Assembly (NCBI GenBank): GCA_964493955.1
Contig: CAZBPZ010000047.1
Location: 1 to 13,410 of the forward strand
DNA length: 13,410 nucleotides
Direction of reading: 5' to 3'
Source: CAZBPZ01 sp964493955
GTDB taxonomy: Bacteria; Chloroflexota; Dehalococcoidia; Dehalococcoidales; Fen-1064
The translations under genes were made by a program, and so were the position numbers. A model generated the notes under the pieces. The model made no database searches. It was given only the letters and a program-made list of their open reading frames with translations, and was not told the DNA's origin. Below are positions 7,129 through 13,000 of the stretch, in pieces; positions within the stretch are counted from its first letter, which is position 1, and each line of letters opens with the position of its first letter.

Positions 7129-8421
7129 CTAGTCGGTCTTGCTGAGGCTGGCCAGGAATTCGGCGTTAGATTTGGAGCGGCGCAGCCGCTCCAGCACGCG
7201 TTCCGTGGCCTCGGCAAAGCTGGTGGCATCGTTGGATATCATGGCCACCATGCGGCGCAGCAGCCAGACCTGCTTGAGGGTGGCCTCGTCCAGCAGCAGC
7301 TCCTCGCGCCGGGTGCCGCTCTGCTCGATATCTATCGCCGGGTAGACACGGCGCTGTGCCAGGCGGCGGTCCAGGTGGACCTCCATGTTCCCGGTGCCCT
7401 TGAACTCCTCGTAAATCAGGTCGTCCATGCGGCTGCCGGTATCGACCAGGCAGGTGGCCAGGATTGTCAGGCTGCCGCCCTCGGCCGTGTTCCGGGCCGC
7501 CCCGAAGAAGTGCTTGGCGGGGTAAAGGGCGGCCGGGTCTATGCCGCCGGAGAGGGTGCGGCCGCTCGAGGGCATTGCCAGGTTGTAGGCACGGGTGAGC
7601 CGGGTAATACCGTCCAGCAGTATCATAACGTCGCGGCCGCTCTCCACCAGGCGCTTGGCCCGCTCCTGGGCCAGTTCGGCCACGCGGGTGTGGTTTTCCA
7701 CCGGCTCGTCAAAGGTGGCGCTGATGACCTCGCCCTTGACGGAGCGTTTCATATCGGTCACCTCTTCGGGGCGCTCGCCGATGAGGCAGACCATGACGTG
7801 GATGTCGTCATAGTTGGTGTTGACCGCGTTGGCGATGGCCTTGAGAAGCATTGTCTTACCGGCCTTCGGCGGGGAGACAATCAGGCCGCGCTGCCCCCGG
7901 CCGATGGGGGCGATGAGGTTGAGAAGGCGGGTTGAAAGGTTGTTGCCCTTGACCTCCAGGTCAATCAGCCGGTTGGGGAAGGTGGGGGTCAGTGAGCTGA
8001 AGTGGGGCCGGTTCTTGGCCAGCTCCGGGTTGAGGTCGTTGACGGCCTCAATCCTCAGCAGGCTGAAGTACTTTTCCCCGGAGCGGGCGGGGCGGCCCCG
8101 GCCGGCCACCATGTCACCCACCCGCAGGCCGAACCGGCGTATCTGGGACTGGGAGACGTAGATGTCAGACGGGCTGGGCAGCAGGGAGTTCTGGCGCAGG
8201 AAGCCGTAGCCATCGCTCATAATCTCCAGGATGCCGCTGCAGAAGATGTTCCCCTGCTGCTCGGCATCGGCCTGCAGCAGCCGCATTATCAGGTCGGCCT
8301 TGCTGAGGTCGGCACAGTCTGTCAGCCCCAGGCTGCTGGCCATCTCAAGGAGCTCTTCCCGGCTCTTGTTGTCCAGTTGGTTGATGTCTATCCGGGGGGT
8401 ATCTCGCTGGTTCGTTGTCAC
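7129..8421 (-). CDS. rho: transcription termination factor Rho
   Basis: The 430-residue protein has the complete Rho layout. A helical N-terminal domain (about 12-52) is followed by the cold-shock-like RNA-binding domain with DGYGFLR (70-76). The ATPase domain carries Walker A SPPKAGKT (183-190), Walker B DVMILLDGITR (264-274), the Q-loop region SGGIDPAALYPAKHFFGAAR (291-310) and KGTGNMEVHLDRRLAQRR (341-358). Rho is a hexameric RNA translocase that ends transcription at C-rich unstructured RNA. The start is GTG, its first bases overlapping the TGA of the transaldolase gene (GTGA, 4-nt overlap), with GAGG eight bases upstream. Unlike many Rho proteins of GC-rich bacteria, it has no long acidic or Arg-rich insertion in the N-terminal domain. 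Confidence 0.98.
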   Translation of the reverse strand: MTTNQRDTPRIDINQLDNKSREELLEMASSLGLTDCADLSKADLIMRLLQADAEQQGNIFCSGILEIMSDGYGFLRQNSLLPSPSDIYVSQSQIRRFGLRVGDMVAGRGRPARSGEKYFSLLRIEAVNDLNPELAKNRPHFSSLTPTFPNRLIDLEVKGNNLSTRLLNLIAPIGRGQRGLIVSPPKAGKTMLLKAIANAVNTNYDDIHVMVCLIGERPEEVTDMKRSVKGEVISATFDEPVENHTRVAELAQERAKRLVESGRDVMILLDGITRLTRAYNLAMPSSGRTLSGGIDPAALYPAKHFFGAARNTAEGGSLTILATCLVDTGSRMDDLIYEEFKGTGNMEVHLDRRLAQRRVYPAIDIEQSGTRREELLLDEATLKQVWLLRRMVAMISNDATSFAEATERVLERLRRSKSNAEFLASLSKTD

Positions 8422-9101
8422 GGCTGTTTCCTCGGGTCCTTTGTTTTGGCTGGCGTGCCGGTAACTCTGTGCCAGTCCTGCAGGAACTGCTCGAGCCCGC
8501 GGCTGGTAAGAGGGTGCTCTATCATCTGCCGCAGGACGCGGTAGGGCACGGTGACGATGTGCGCCCCGGCCCGGGCGGCTTCCAGGCAGTGTACCGGGTG
8601 GCGGATACTGGCGGCGATTACCTCGGTATCAAGGGCATAATAGTCATATATCGCCACAATGTCACGCACCAGTTGCATCCCGTCCTGGCCGATGTCATCC
8701 AGCCGGCCGACAAACGGGCTAACATAGTCCGCCCCGGCCGCGGCTGCCAGGATGGCCTGGTTGGCCGAGAAGCAGAGTGTCATGTTGACGCTGATGTTTT
8801 CCCGGCTGAGGATGGCCGTGGCCCGGAGCCCTTCGGCGGTGATGGGTATCTTCACGACCACGTTCGGTGCCCAGCCCGCCCTGATGCGTGCCTCGGCCAC
8901 CATGCCCGGGGCGTCAGTGGCGATTACCTCGGCCGAGACCGGCCCTTCCACCAGGGAGCAGATTTCCCTGACTACTGCCTCGTAGTCGGCGGTGGACTCG
9001 CGCGCCACCAGGCTGGGGTTGGTCGTCACGCCGCTGATGACCCCCAGGCTGACGGCCTCCCGTATCTCCTCCAGGTTGGCAGTGTCAAGGAAGATTTGCA
9101 C
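8418..9101 (-). CDS. tal: transaldolase, TalC/FSA-size family
   Basis: With the GTG start the protein has 227 residues, the length of the short TalC/fructose-6-phosphate aldolase group. It opens with the family motif QIFLDTANLEEI. Lys84 in VVVKIPIT is the Schiff-base lysine, and GRLDDIG (132-138) and AASIRHPVH are conserved blocks. Two positions separate transaldolases from E. coli FSA: Glu58 (SAEV) where FSA has Gln, and Phe130 (SPFVGR) where FSA has Tyr. Both favour transaldolase, transferring a dihydroxyacetone unit between sugar phosphates in the non-oxidative pentose phosphate pathway. The frame is open upstream to 9230, but that extension overlaps pyrG and lacks family similarity. The gene lies 28 nt after pyrG and overlaps rho by 4 nt. 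Confidence 0.93.
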   Translation of the reverse strand: MQIFLDTANLEEIREAVSLGVISGVTTNPSLVARESTADYEAVVREICSLVEGPVSAEVIATDAPGMVAEARIRAGWAPNVVVKIPITAEGLRATAILSRENISVNMTLCFSANQAILAAAAGADYVSPFVGRLDDIGQDGMQLVRDIVAIYDYYALDTEVIAASIRHPVHCLEAARAGAHIVTVPYRVLRQMIEHPLTSRGLEQFLQDWHRVTGTPAKTKDPRKQP

Positions 9102-9107
9102 CTGTTT

Positions 9108-9112
9108 CTCCT
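9108..9112 (-). promoter_or_regulatory. ribosome binding site fixing the GTG start of the transaldolase gene
   Basis: AGGAG on the minus strand lies six bases before the GTG at 9101. It decides in favour of this start over the longer open frame that would run into pyrG. Confidence 0.8.
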
Positions 9113-9129
9113 GTAAAGCGGTGGATTTG

Positions 9130-10755
9130 TCAGGATGCCAGGGGCAGCTGGGCACCTTCGCGCAGGATGCCCCGGGCCACCCCGATGAATTCACGGAACA
9201 GAGGGTGCGGGCGGTTGGGCCGGGAGCCAAACTCCGGGTGGAACTGGCAGCTCAACATCCAGGGATGGCCGGCCAGCTCGCAAATCTCCACCAGGCGCCC
9301 GTCCGGGGACAGGCCGCTGAAGACGAGCCCTTTTGCCTGGAGGCGGTCACGGTACCGGTTGTTCACCTCGTAGCGATGGCGGTGCCTCTCCTGCACGAGG
9401 CGTTCACCGTAGGCCCGGGCGGCCAGGCTGCCCTCAACCAGGCAGCAGGGGTAGTTGCCCAGGCGCATCGTACCGCCCATCTCCTCCATGTCCTGGTCCG
9501 GCATGAGGTCTATTACCGGGTGCGGTGTGTCCGGGTCAAACTCGGTGGAGTTGGCCCGCTCGCACCCGGCCACGTTGCGGGCAAACTCAATCACCATGAC
9601 CTGCAGCCCCAGGCACAGCCCGAGGTATGGAATCTGGTTGTGGCGGGCGTACTGGGCCGCCAGCACCATCCCCTCGATGCCACGGACGCCGAAGCCTCCC
9701 GGTACGATGATACCCTGCGCCTGGCGCAGCGCCTGGCCGACATTCTCCGGCGCTAGCGCTTCCGAGTGCACCCACTCCAGGACGAGGTCACGTTCGTGGA
9801 AGAGGGCGGCGTGCTGCAGCGCCTCCCGCACCGAGAAATAAGCGTCCTCAAGCTCAACGTACTTACCCACCAGGGCAATCCTGACCGGCTCGTGGGGCTC
9901 CTTGAGGCGTTCCACCATCTGGCGCCATTCCGTCAGGTCGTGTGGCCTGGCCGCCAGGCCCAGGCGTGTCACCACCAGCTCTCCCAGCCCCTCCTCTTCC
10001 AGTATTAGCGGGACCTCGTAAATACTGGAGACGGTGGGCAGCGGGATGACAGCCTCGCGTGACACGTCGCAAAAGAGCGAAATCTTGTCACGGATGCTCT
10101 CTGGAATCGGCAGGTCAGCCCGGCAGATGATGATGTCCGGCTGAATGCCGATACGGCGCAGCTCATTGACACTGTGCTGGGTGGGTTTCGTTTTCAGCTC
10201 CTTGGTGGAGTTCAGGTAAGGCAGCAGGGTAACGTGGACGTAGAGCACGTTATCACGGCCAATATCATTACGCATCTGGCGGATGGCTTCCAGGAACGGT
10301 TGCCCCTCAATGTCACCCACCGTGCCCCCGACCTCGATGATGACAACGTCGGCGCCGGACTTCTCGGCCAGCCGGAGGAACTGCTCTTTGATGGCCCCGG
10401 TAACGTGTGGCACCACCTGGATTGTGCCCCCCAGGAAATCCCCGCGGCGCTCCCGGCTGATGACCTGGCTGTAAATCTGGCCGGAGGTTACGTTGGAGTC
10501 GGCCGTGAGGTTGACATCTATGAAACGTTCGTAGTTACCCAGGTCCAGGTCCGTCTCAGCCCCATCCTGGGTAACAAAGACTTCACCGTGCTGGTAGGGA
10601 GACATTGTCCCGGGGTCCACATTGAGGTACGGGTCCAGCTTCTGGATTGTGACCGAGACCTGGCGGCTCTTCAGCAGGGTGCCGATTGAGGCGACAGTGA
10701 TACCTTTGCCGACCGAGCTAACTACACCACCCGTTACGAAGATATACTTTGCCAT
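9130..10755 (-). CDS. pyrG: CTP synthase (glutamine hydrolysing)
   Basis: The 541-residue protein is full length. The N-terminal amidoligase domain begins with KYIFVTGGVVSSVGKG (3-18), which includes the ATP P-loop, and continues with DPYLNVDPGTMSPYQHGEVF (41-60) and VGGTVGDIEG (142-151). The C-terminal class I glutamine amidotransferase domain carries Cys381 in LGLCLGLQ and His506 and Glu508 in CQFHPEFG as its catalytic triad. It makes CTP from UTP, ATP and glutamine in the cytoplasm. It is the first gene of the six-gene minus-strand operon, behind a consensus promoter with a leader of about 80 nt. No Shine-Dalgarno sequence is visible before its ATG, although the start is well supported by the conserved N terminus. 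Confidence 0.98.
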   Translation of the reverse strand: MAKYIFVTGGVVSSVGKGITVASIGTLLKSRQVSVTIQKLDPYLNVDPGTMSPYQHGEVFVTQDGAETDLDLGNYERFIDVNLTADSNVTSGQIYSQVISRERRGDFLGGTIQVVPHVTGAIKEQFLRLAEKSGADVVIIEVGGTVGDIEGQPFLEAIRQMRNDIGRDNVLYVHVTLLPYLNSTKELKTKPTQHSVNELRRIGIQPDIIICRADLPIPESIRDKISLFCDVSREAVIPLPTVSSIYEVPLILEEEGLGELVVTRLGLAARPHDLTEWRQMVERLKEPHEPVRIALVGKYVELEDAYFSVREALQHAALFHERDLVLEWVHSEALAPENVGQALRQAQGIIVPGGFGVRGIEGMVLAAQYARHNQIPYLGLCLGLQVMVIEFARNVAGCERANSTEFDPDTPHPVIDLMPDQDMEEMGGTMRLGNYPCCLVEGSLAARAYGERLVQERHRHRYEVNNRYRDRLQAKGLVFSGLSPDGRLVEICELAGHPWMLSCQFHPEFGSRPNRPHPLFREFIGVARGILREGAQLPLAS

Positions 10756-10765
10756 ACGAAGGGAA

Positions 10766-10775
10766 TGACATGTCA
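10766..10775. promoter_or_regulatory. perfect 10-bp palindrome before pyrG
   Basis: TGACATGTCA is a perfect palindrome ending 10 bases upstream of the pyrG start codon, inside the transcribed leader. It could be a protein binding site, a small RNA fold that blocks initiation, or chance. No known operator was matched. Confidence 0.3.
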
Positions 10776-10795
10776 GGTCCAGGAATACCTTGACC
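10776..10795 (-). promoter_or_regulatory. hairpin in the pyrG leader
   Basis: In the minus-strand transcript GGUCAAGG and CCUGGACC pair at seven of eight positions around the 4-nt loop UATT (UAUU in RNA). The stem directly abuts the 10-bp palindrome nearer the start codon. Without a U tract it is not a terminator by itself; a role in translation or attenuation is inference. Confidence 0.35.
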
Positions 10796-10803
10796 CAGAC
10801 GCA

Positions 10804-10830
10804 GGAACACGGGGAACGGGGAACCGGAAC
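10804..10830 (-). repeat. short GGAAC repeat (GTTCC in the pyrG transcript)
   Basis: On the plus strand GGAAC occurs four times in 27 bases, at intervals of 9, 7 and 6. The pyrG leader RNA therefore begins with a C/U-rich run of GUUCC units near its 5' end. Such unstructured C-rich RNA is what Rho loads on, and rho is in the same operon; the connection is speculative. Confidence 0.4.
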
Positions 10831-10841
10831 TTGTCAGCCTG

Positions 10842-10871
10842 ATTATAGGGTGGAGCGCCGGGGGTTGTCAA
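10842..10871 (-). promoter_or_regulatory. consensus sigma70-type promoter of the pyrG-tal-rho-uvrC operon
   Basis: On the minus strand TTGACA (10866-10871) and TATAAT (10842-10847) are both perfect hexamers, 18 nt apart. This predicts a start near 10835 and a leader of about 80 nt before pyrG. It is the only strong promoter seen upstream of the six-gene run. Confidence 0.88.
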
Positions 10872-11082
10872 GTTTGTGTACTCGGCCAGTGGATTGGCGA
10901 TACTTTACTTCCTCTGGCTGATATTGCCGCTGGGTGAGGGGGTGCCGGGGGCGGAGGCCGGCGCGGCTGCCGGGACTGCCCCTGCCCCGGTGGTACGCTC
11001 TCGGAATGGTGTCGGCGTGGCACCCCGCGCTGCGGCCGTGCCAGCGGCCGGGACCCGGGGTCGCAGCGACGGCGTGCCGCTG
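10872..11082. other. non-coding gap between divergent pyrG and arsR promoters
   Basis: About 210 bases lie between the two divergent promoters. The sequence is very GC-rich and can form several hairpins, for example CCGGGG near 10944 with CCCCGG near 10985. A frame beginning at 10876 opens with a short hydrophobic stretch but then turns into Ala/Gly/Pro-rich sequence and runs into arsR in another frame, so I do not call it a gene. I see no RNA gene. Confidence 0.5.
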
Positions 11083-11111
11083 TTGACAGGCCCGGCCCCA
11101 CATGATAACAT
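11083..11111 (+). promoter_or_regulatory. promoter of arsR
   Basis: TTGACA (11083-11088) is a perfect -35. A -10 of TAACAT (11106-11111) lies 17 nt downstream, giving a start near 11118 and a leader of about 28 nt. The -10 is inside operator-like palindromic sequence, as expected for a self-repressed regulator. Confidence 0.75.
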
Positions 11112-11137
11112 ATGTTCAATAGCGCATTTAGGCATAT
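11107..11137. promoter_or_regulatory. probable ArsR operator
   Basis: Two overlapping dyads cover the -10 and start region. AACATATGTT (11107-11116) is a perfect 10-bp palindrome. A 28-bp imperfect dyad, 11110-11137, is symmetric at nine of fourteen half-site positions, with ATATG and CATAT at its ends, AA and TT inside, and GCGC at the centre. AT-rich dyads of this size over the -10 are typical of ArsR/SmtB operators, so autorepression relieved by arsenite is likely. Confidence 0.6.
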
Positions 11138-11146
11138 ATACGCGCC

Positions 11147-11536
11147 ATGGACGCTTATACTCCCCACAACCCGGTGCACATCCTGCGGGTGCTCTCCGAC
11201 CGTACCCGGTTCAGAATGGCACGCCTGCTCCTTTCGGCCGAAGAGCCGCTCTGCGTCTGTGAGCTGGCCGATGCCCTGGACGAGCCCCAGTACAATGTCT
11301 CCCGGCACCTGCGGGAGCTGAAAATCGCGGGGCTGCTGGCAGAGGAAAGGGAAGGCAAGTGGGTCTACTATTCCCTGGCTGAGCCTGCCAGCGCATTTGA
11401 AGAGCACCTTTTCAGGGCACTGGGGGCGCACTCGGACCCGCTGCACGAGGAGGACATGCGCCGGCTCAGGGCCAGGCTGGCGCTGCGTGAGGGGGGCCGG
11501 TGCGTGGTGGGTGTCGGCGGCGGGCGTACCGGGTGA
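11147..11536 (+). CDS. arsR: ArsR-family arsenite-responsive repressor
   Basis: The 129-residue protein is a winged-helix ArsR/SmtB regulator. Helix-turn-helix residues lie around VCELADALDEPQYNVSRHL (37-55), followed by the wing EEREGKWVYYSL (66-77). The LCVCEL motif with Cys36 and Cys38 matches the As(III)-binding CVC site of classical ArsR; the third Cys of the E. coli protein is Ala here. A further Cys119 sits in a C-terminal GGRCVVG segment and may add a metal ligand. It should repress its own promoter and the downstream acr3, releasing DNA when arsenite binds. No Shine-Dalgarno sequence is obvious. The gene is separated from acr3 by 295 bases that contain direct repeats, an unusually long gap for this pair. 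Confidence 0.92.
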   Translation: MDAYTPHNPVHILRVLSDRTRFRMARLLLSAEEPLCVCELADALDEPQYNVSRHLRELKIAGLLAEEREGKWVYYSLAEPASAFEEHLFRALGAHSDPLHEEDMRRLRARLALREGGRCVVGVGGGRTG

Positions 11537-11569
11537 GGCCAATTGCCTGAGGCCGGCCGCGGGACGAAG

Positions 11570-11613
11570 CAGGAGCCCCCTGTTAAGGAGGATTCTCTTC
11601 CCTGTTCCAAGTG
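11570..11613 (+). repeat. direct repeat copy 1 (degenerate)
   Basis: This copy starts with CAGGAGCCCCCTGTTAAG, which is identical to the start of copy 2. Relative to copies 2 and 3 it then lacks three single bases (after TTAAG, after TCTCTTC and after CCTG) and has AA inserted before the final GTG. The core with GAGGATTCTCTTC is kept. Confidence 0.75.
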
Positions 11614-11630
11614 CCGCTTGATGGCCTCCT

Positions 11631-11675
11631 CAGGAGCCCCCTGTTAAGTGAGGATTCTCTTCGCCTGCTTCCGTG
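11631..11675 (+). repeat. direct repeat copy 2
   Basis: Positions 11639-11675 (37 bases) are identical to copy 3 at 11714-11750. The key core is GTTAAGTGAGGATTCTC, followed by TTCGCCTGCTTCCGTG. The extra left-hand bases CAGGAGC are shared only with copy 1. Its start lies 75 bases before that of copy 3. Confidence 0.85.
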
Positions 11676-11687
11676 CAAGAGGAATGG

Positions 11688-11704
11688 ACGGCAACGAGAA
11701 TCTA
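11688..11704 (-). repeat. partial inverted copy of the repeat core
   Basis: Between copies 2 and 3 the plus strand reads GACGGCAACGAGAATCT. GAGAATC (11696-11702) is the exact complement of GATTCTC in the repeat core, and GGC nearby complements GCC. RNA could pair this segment with either copy 2 (11653-11659) or copy 3 (11728-11734). Confidence 0.45.
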
Positions 11705-11713
11705 AGGCGTGTG

Positions 11714-11750
11714 CCCTGTTAAGTGAGGATTCTCTTCGCCTGCTTCCGTG
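11714..11750 (+). repeat. direct repeat copy 3
   Basis: Identical to copy 2 over all 37 bases, with unrelated sequence on both outer sides. Its last three bases are a GTG in frame with acr3, but that start is not preferred. Confidence 0.85.
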
Positions 11751-11821
11751 GCTCGGGTTGCAGCACCGGGGTGGCGGCCCTCTGCCCGCCCGCCACCATA
11801 TAAGCACGACTTCAAGGTTAC

Positions 11822-11825
11822 GGAG
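11822..11825 (+). promoter_or_regulatory. ribosome binding site supporting the acr3 start at 11832
   Basis: GGAG lies six bases before the GTG at 11832. The alternative GTG at 11748 would add 28 residues without family similarity and would lie inside a repeat. Confidence 0.6.
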
Positions 11826-11831
11826 CGTTCG

Positions 11832-12872
11832 GTGCCGGAGACGAAGGACATCAGCTTCTTTGAGAAGTACCTGACGGTCTGGGTGGTACTGTGCATGGCC
11901 GCCGGGGTGCTGATTGGCCTGTTCCTGCCGGATGTCCCGGCCTTCCTGGGCCGTTTCGAGTACGCCTCGGTATCAATCCCGGTGGCAGTGCTCATCTGGC
12001 TCATGATATACCCCATGATGCTGAAGGTTGACTTTGCCAGCATCATCAACGTACGCAGGAACCCCAGGGGACTGGTGCTCACCTGGGTGACCAACTGGCT
12101 TATCAAGCCGTTCACCATGTTCGGCATCGCCTCGCTGTTCTTCTTCGTGGTCTTCAAATCACTCATACCGGCGGGGCTGGCACGCCAGTACCTGGCCGGG
12201 GCGGTGCTGCTGGGGGCCGCCCCGTGCACCGCCATGGTCTTCGTCTGGAGCTACCTCACCCGGGGTAATCCGGCCTACACGCTGGTGCAGGTGGCCACCA
12301 ACGACCTCATCATCCTGGTGGCATTCACACCGATAGTGGCCTTCCTGCTGGGTATGAGCCACATCTCGGTCCCGTGGATGACGCTGTTCCTGTCGGTTGT
12401 TCTCTTCGTGGTGGTGCCGCTGACCGCCGGGTGGTTCACGCGGGTGTACGTCACCCGGAGGAGGGGCCGGGACTACTTTGAGAACGTCTTCATCCCGAAG
12501 TTTGGCAATATCACCATCACGGGGTTGCTGCTGACACTGGTCATCATTTTCTCTTTCCAGGGCCAGACCATCGTTGACAACCCGCTGCACATCCTGCTCA
12601 TCGCCGTGCCGCTGACCATCCAGACCTTCCTCATCTTCTTCATCGCCTACGGCTGGGCAAGGGCATGGCGGCTGCGCCATGACATCGCCGCTCCGGCGGG
12701 TATGATTGGTGCCAGCAACTTCTTCGAGCTGGCGGTGGCGGTGGCAATCTCGCTCTTCGGGCTTGAGTCTGCGGCGGCGCTGGCGACGGTGGTGGGTGTG
12801 CTGGTAGAGGTGCCGGTAATGCTGACGCTGGTGGCAATTGCCAACCGGACACGCCACTGGTTCCCCCGGTAG
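11832..12872 (+). CDS. acr3: Acr3-type arsenite efflux permease
   Basis: From the GTG at 11832 the protein has 346 residues, the usual Acr3 length. It begins with FFEKYLTVWVVLCMAAGV, the first of about ten membrane segments. The diagnostic GAAPCTAMVFVWS (128-140) contains Cys132, matching the cysteine essential in Acr3 of Alkaliphilus. Further conserved blocks are ATNDLIILVAF (155-165), GASNFFELAVA (293-303) and GLESAAALATVVGVLVEVP (310-328), with Glu312 at the other key position. It exports As(III) across the inner membrane using the proton motive force. No arsenate reductase or ArsA ATPase is in the window, so the module handles arsenite directly or depends on genes elsewhere. Transcription is probably from the arsR promoter through the repeat-containing gap. 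Confidence 0.95.
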   Translation: MPETKDISFFEKYLTVWVVLCMAAGVLIGLFLPDVPAFLGRFEYASVSIPVAVLIWLMIYPMMLKVDFASIINVRRNPRGLVLTWVTNWLIKPFTMFGIASLFFFVVFKSLIPAGLARQYLAGAVLLGAAPCTAMVFVWSYLTRGNPAYTLVQVATNDLIILVAFTPIVAFLLGMSHISVPWMTLFLSVVLFVVVPLTAGWFTRVYVTRRRGRDYFENVFIPKFGNITITGLLLTLVIIFSFQGQTIVDNPLHILLIAVPLTIQTFLIFFIAYGWARAWRLRHDIAAPAGMIGASNFFELAVAVAISLFGLESAAALATVVGVLVEVPVMLTLVAIANRTRHWFPR

Positions 12873-12873
12873 T

Positions 12874-12902
12874 TTGACGCTGCCCGCAGGCCCGTATATC
12901 AT
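12874..12902 (+). promoter_or_regulatory. candidate promoter of folK
   Basis: TTGACG (12874-12879) and TATCAT (12897-12902), each five of six to consensus, are 17 nt apart. The -35 starts one base after the acr3 stop codon. The start near 12909 leaves a leader of about 90 GC-rich bases before folK. The separate promoter frees folK from arsenic control. Confidence 0.65.
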
Positions 12903-13000
12903 GGGGGCAGCGAGGCAGGAAGGTAGCCGCCGCCTGACCGGCGCCGGGTCCTATCCCCGCGACCATCGGCTGGCTGTTGCGCCTGCCGTTGCCAGCTAGA

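Larger units (their letters stand above)
11537..11831. other. arsR-acr3 gap with a cluster of direct repeats
   Basis: This 295-base gap shows no convincing gene. It holds three direct repeats at 11570-11613, 11631-11675 and 11714-11750, with a partial inverted copy between the second and third. Short open frames across it only show the repeat in translation (for example LLSEDSLRLLP twice). A TATAAG at 11799-11804 has no matching -35, so a separate acr3 promoter is not supported. Confidence 0.6.

Noticed and set aside
9102..9230. Longer transaldolase start overlapping pyrG
   Set aside because: The extension has no family similarity, and a strong AGGAG precedes the GTG at 9101.
10876..11262. 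Open frame with a hydrophobic start (GTG, ILYFLWLILPL)
   Set aside because: After the first 20 residues it is low-complexity Ala/Gly/Pro-rich sequence and then runs over arsR in another frame; no ribosome binding site.
11570..11750. CRISPR array call for the three repeats
   Set aside because: Only three copies, uneven gaps, one degenerate copy, an inverted partial copy between repeats and no cas genes; listed as repeats instead.
11748..11831. Longer acr3 start at the GTG in repeat copy 3
   Set aside because: The added 28 residues do not resemble Acr3, and the GTG at 11832 has a GGAG at good spacing.
12909..13000. Riboswitch in the folK leader
   Set aside because: The leader is GC-rich and could fold, but I could not match it to a folate riboswitch consensus.
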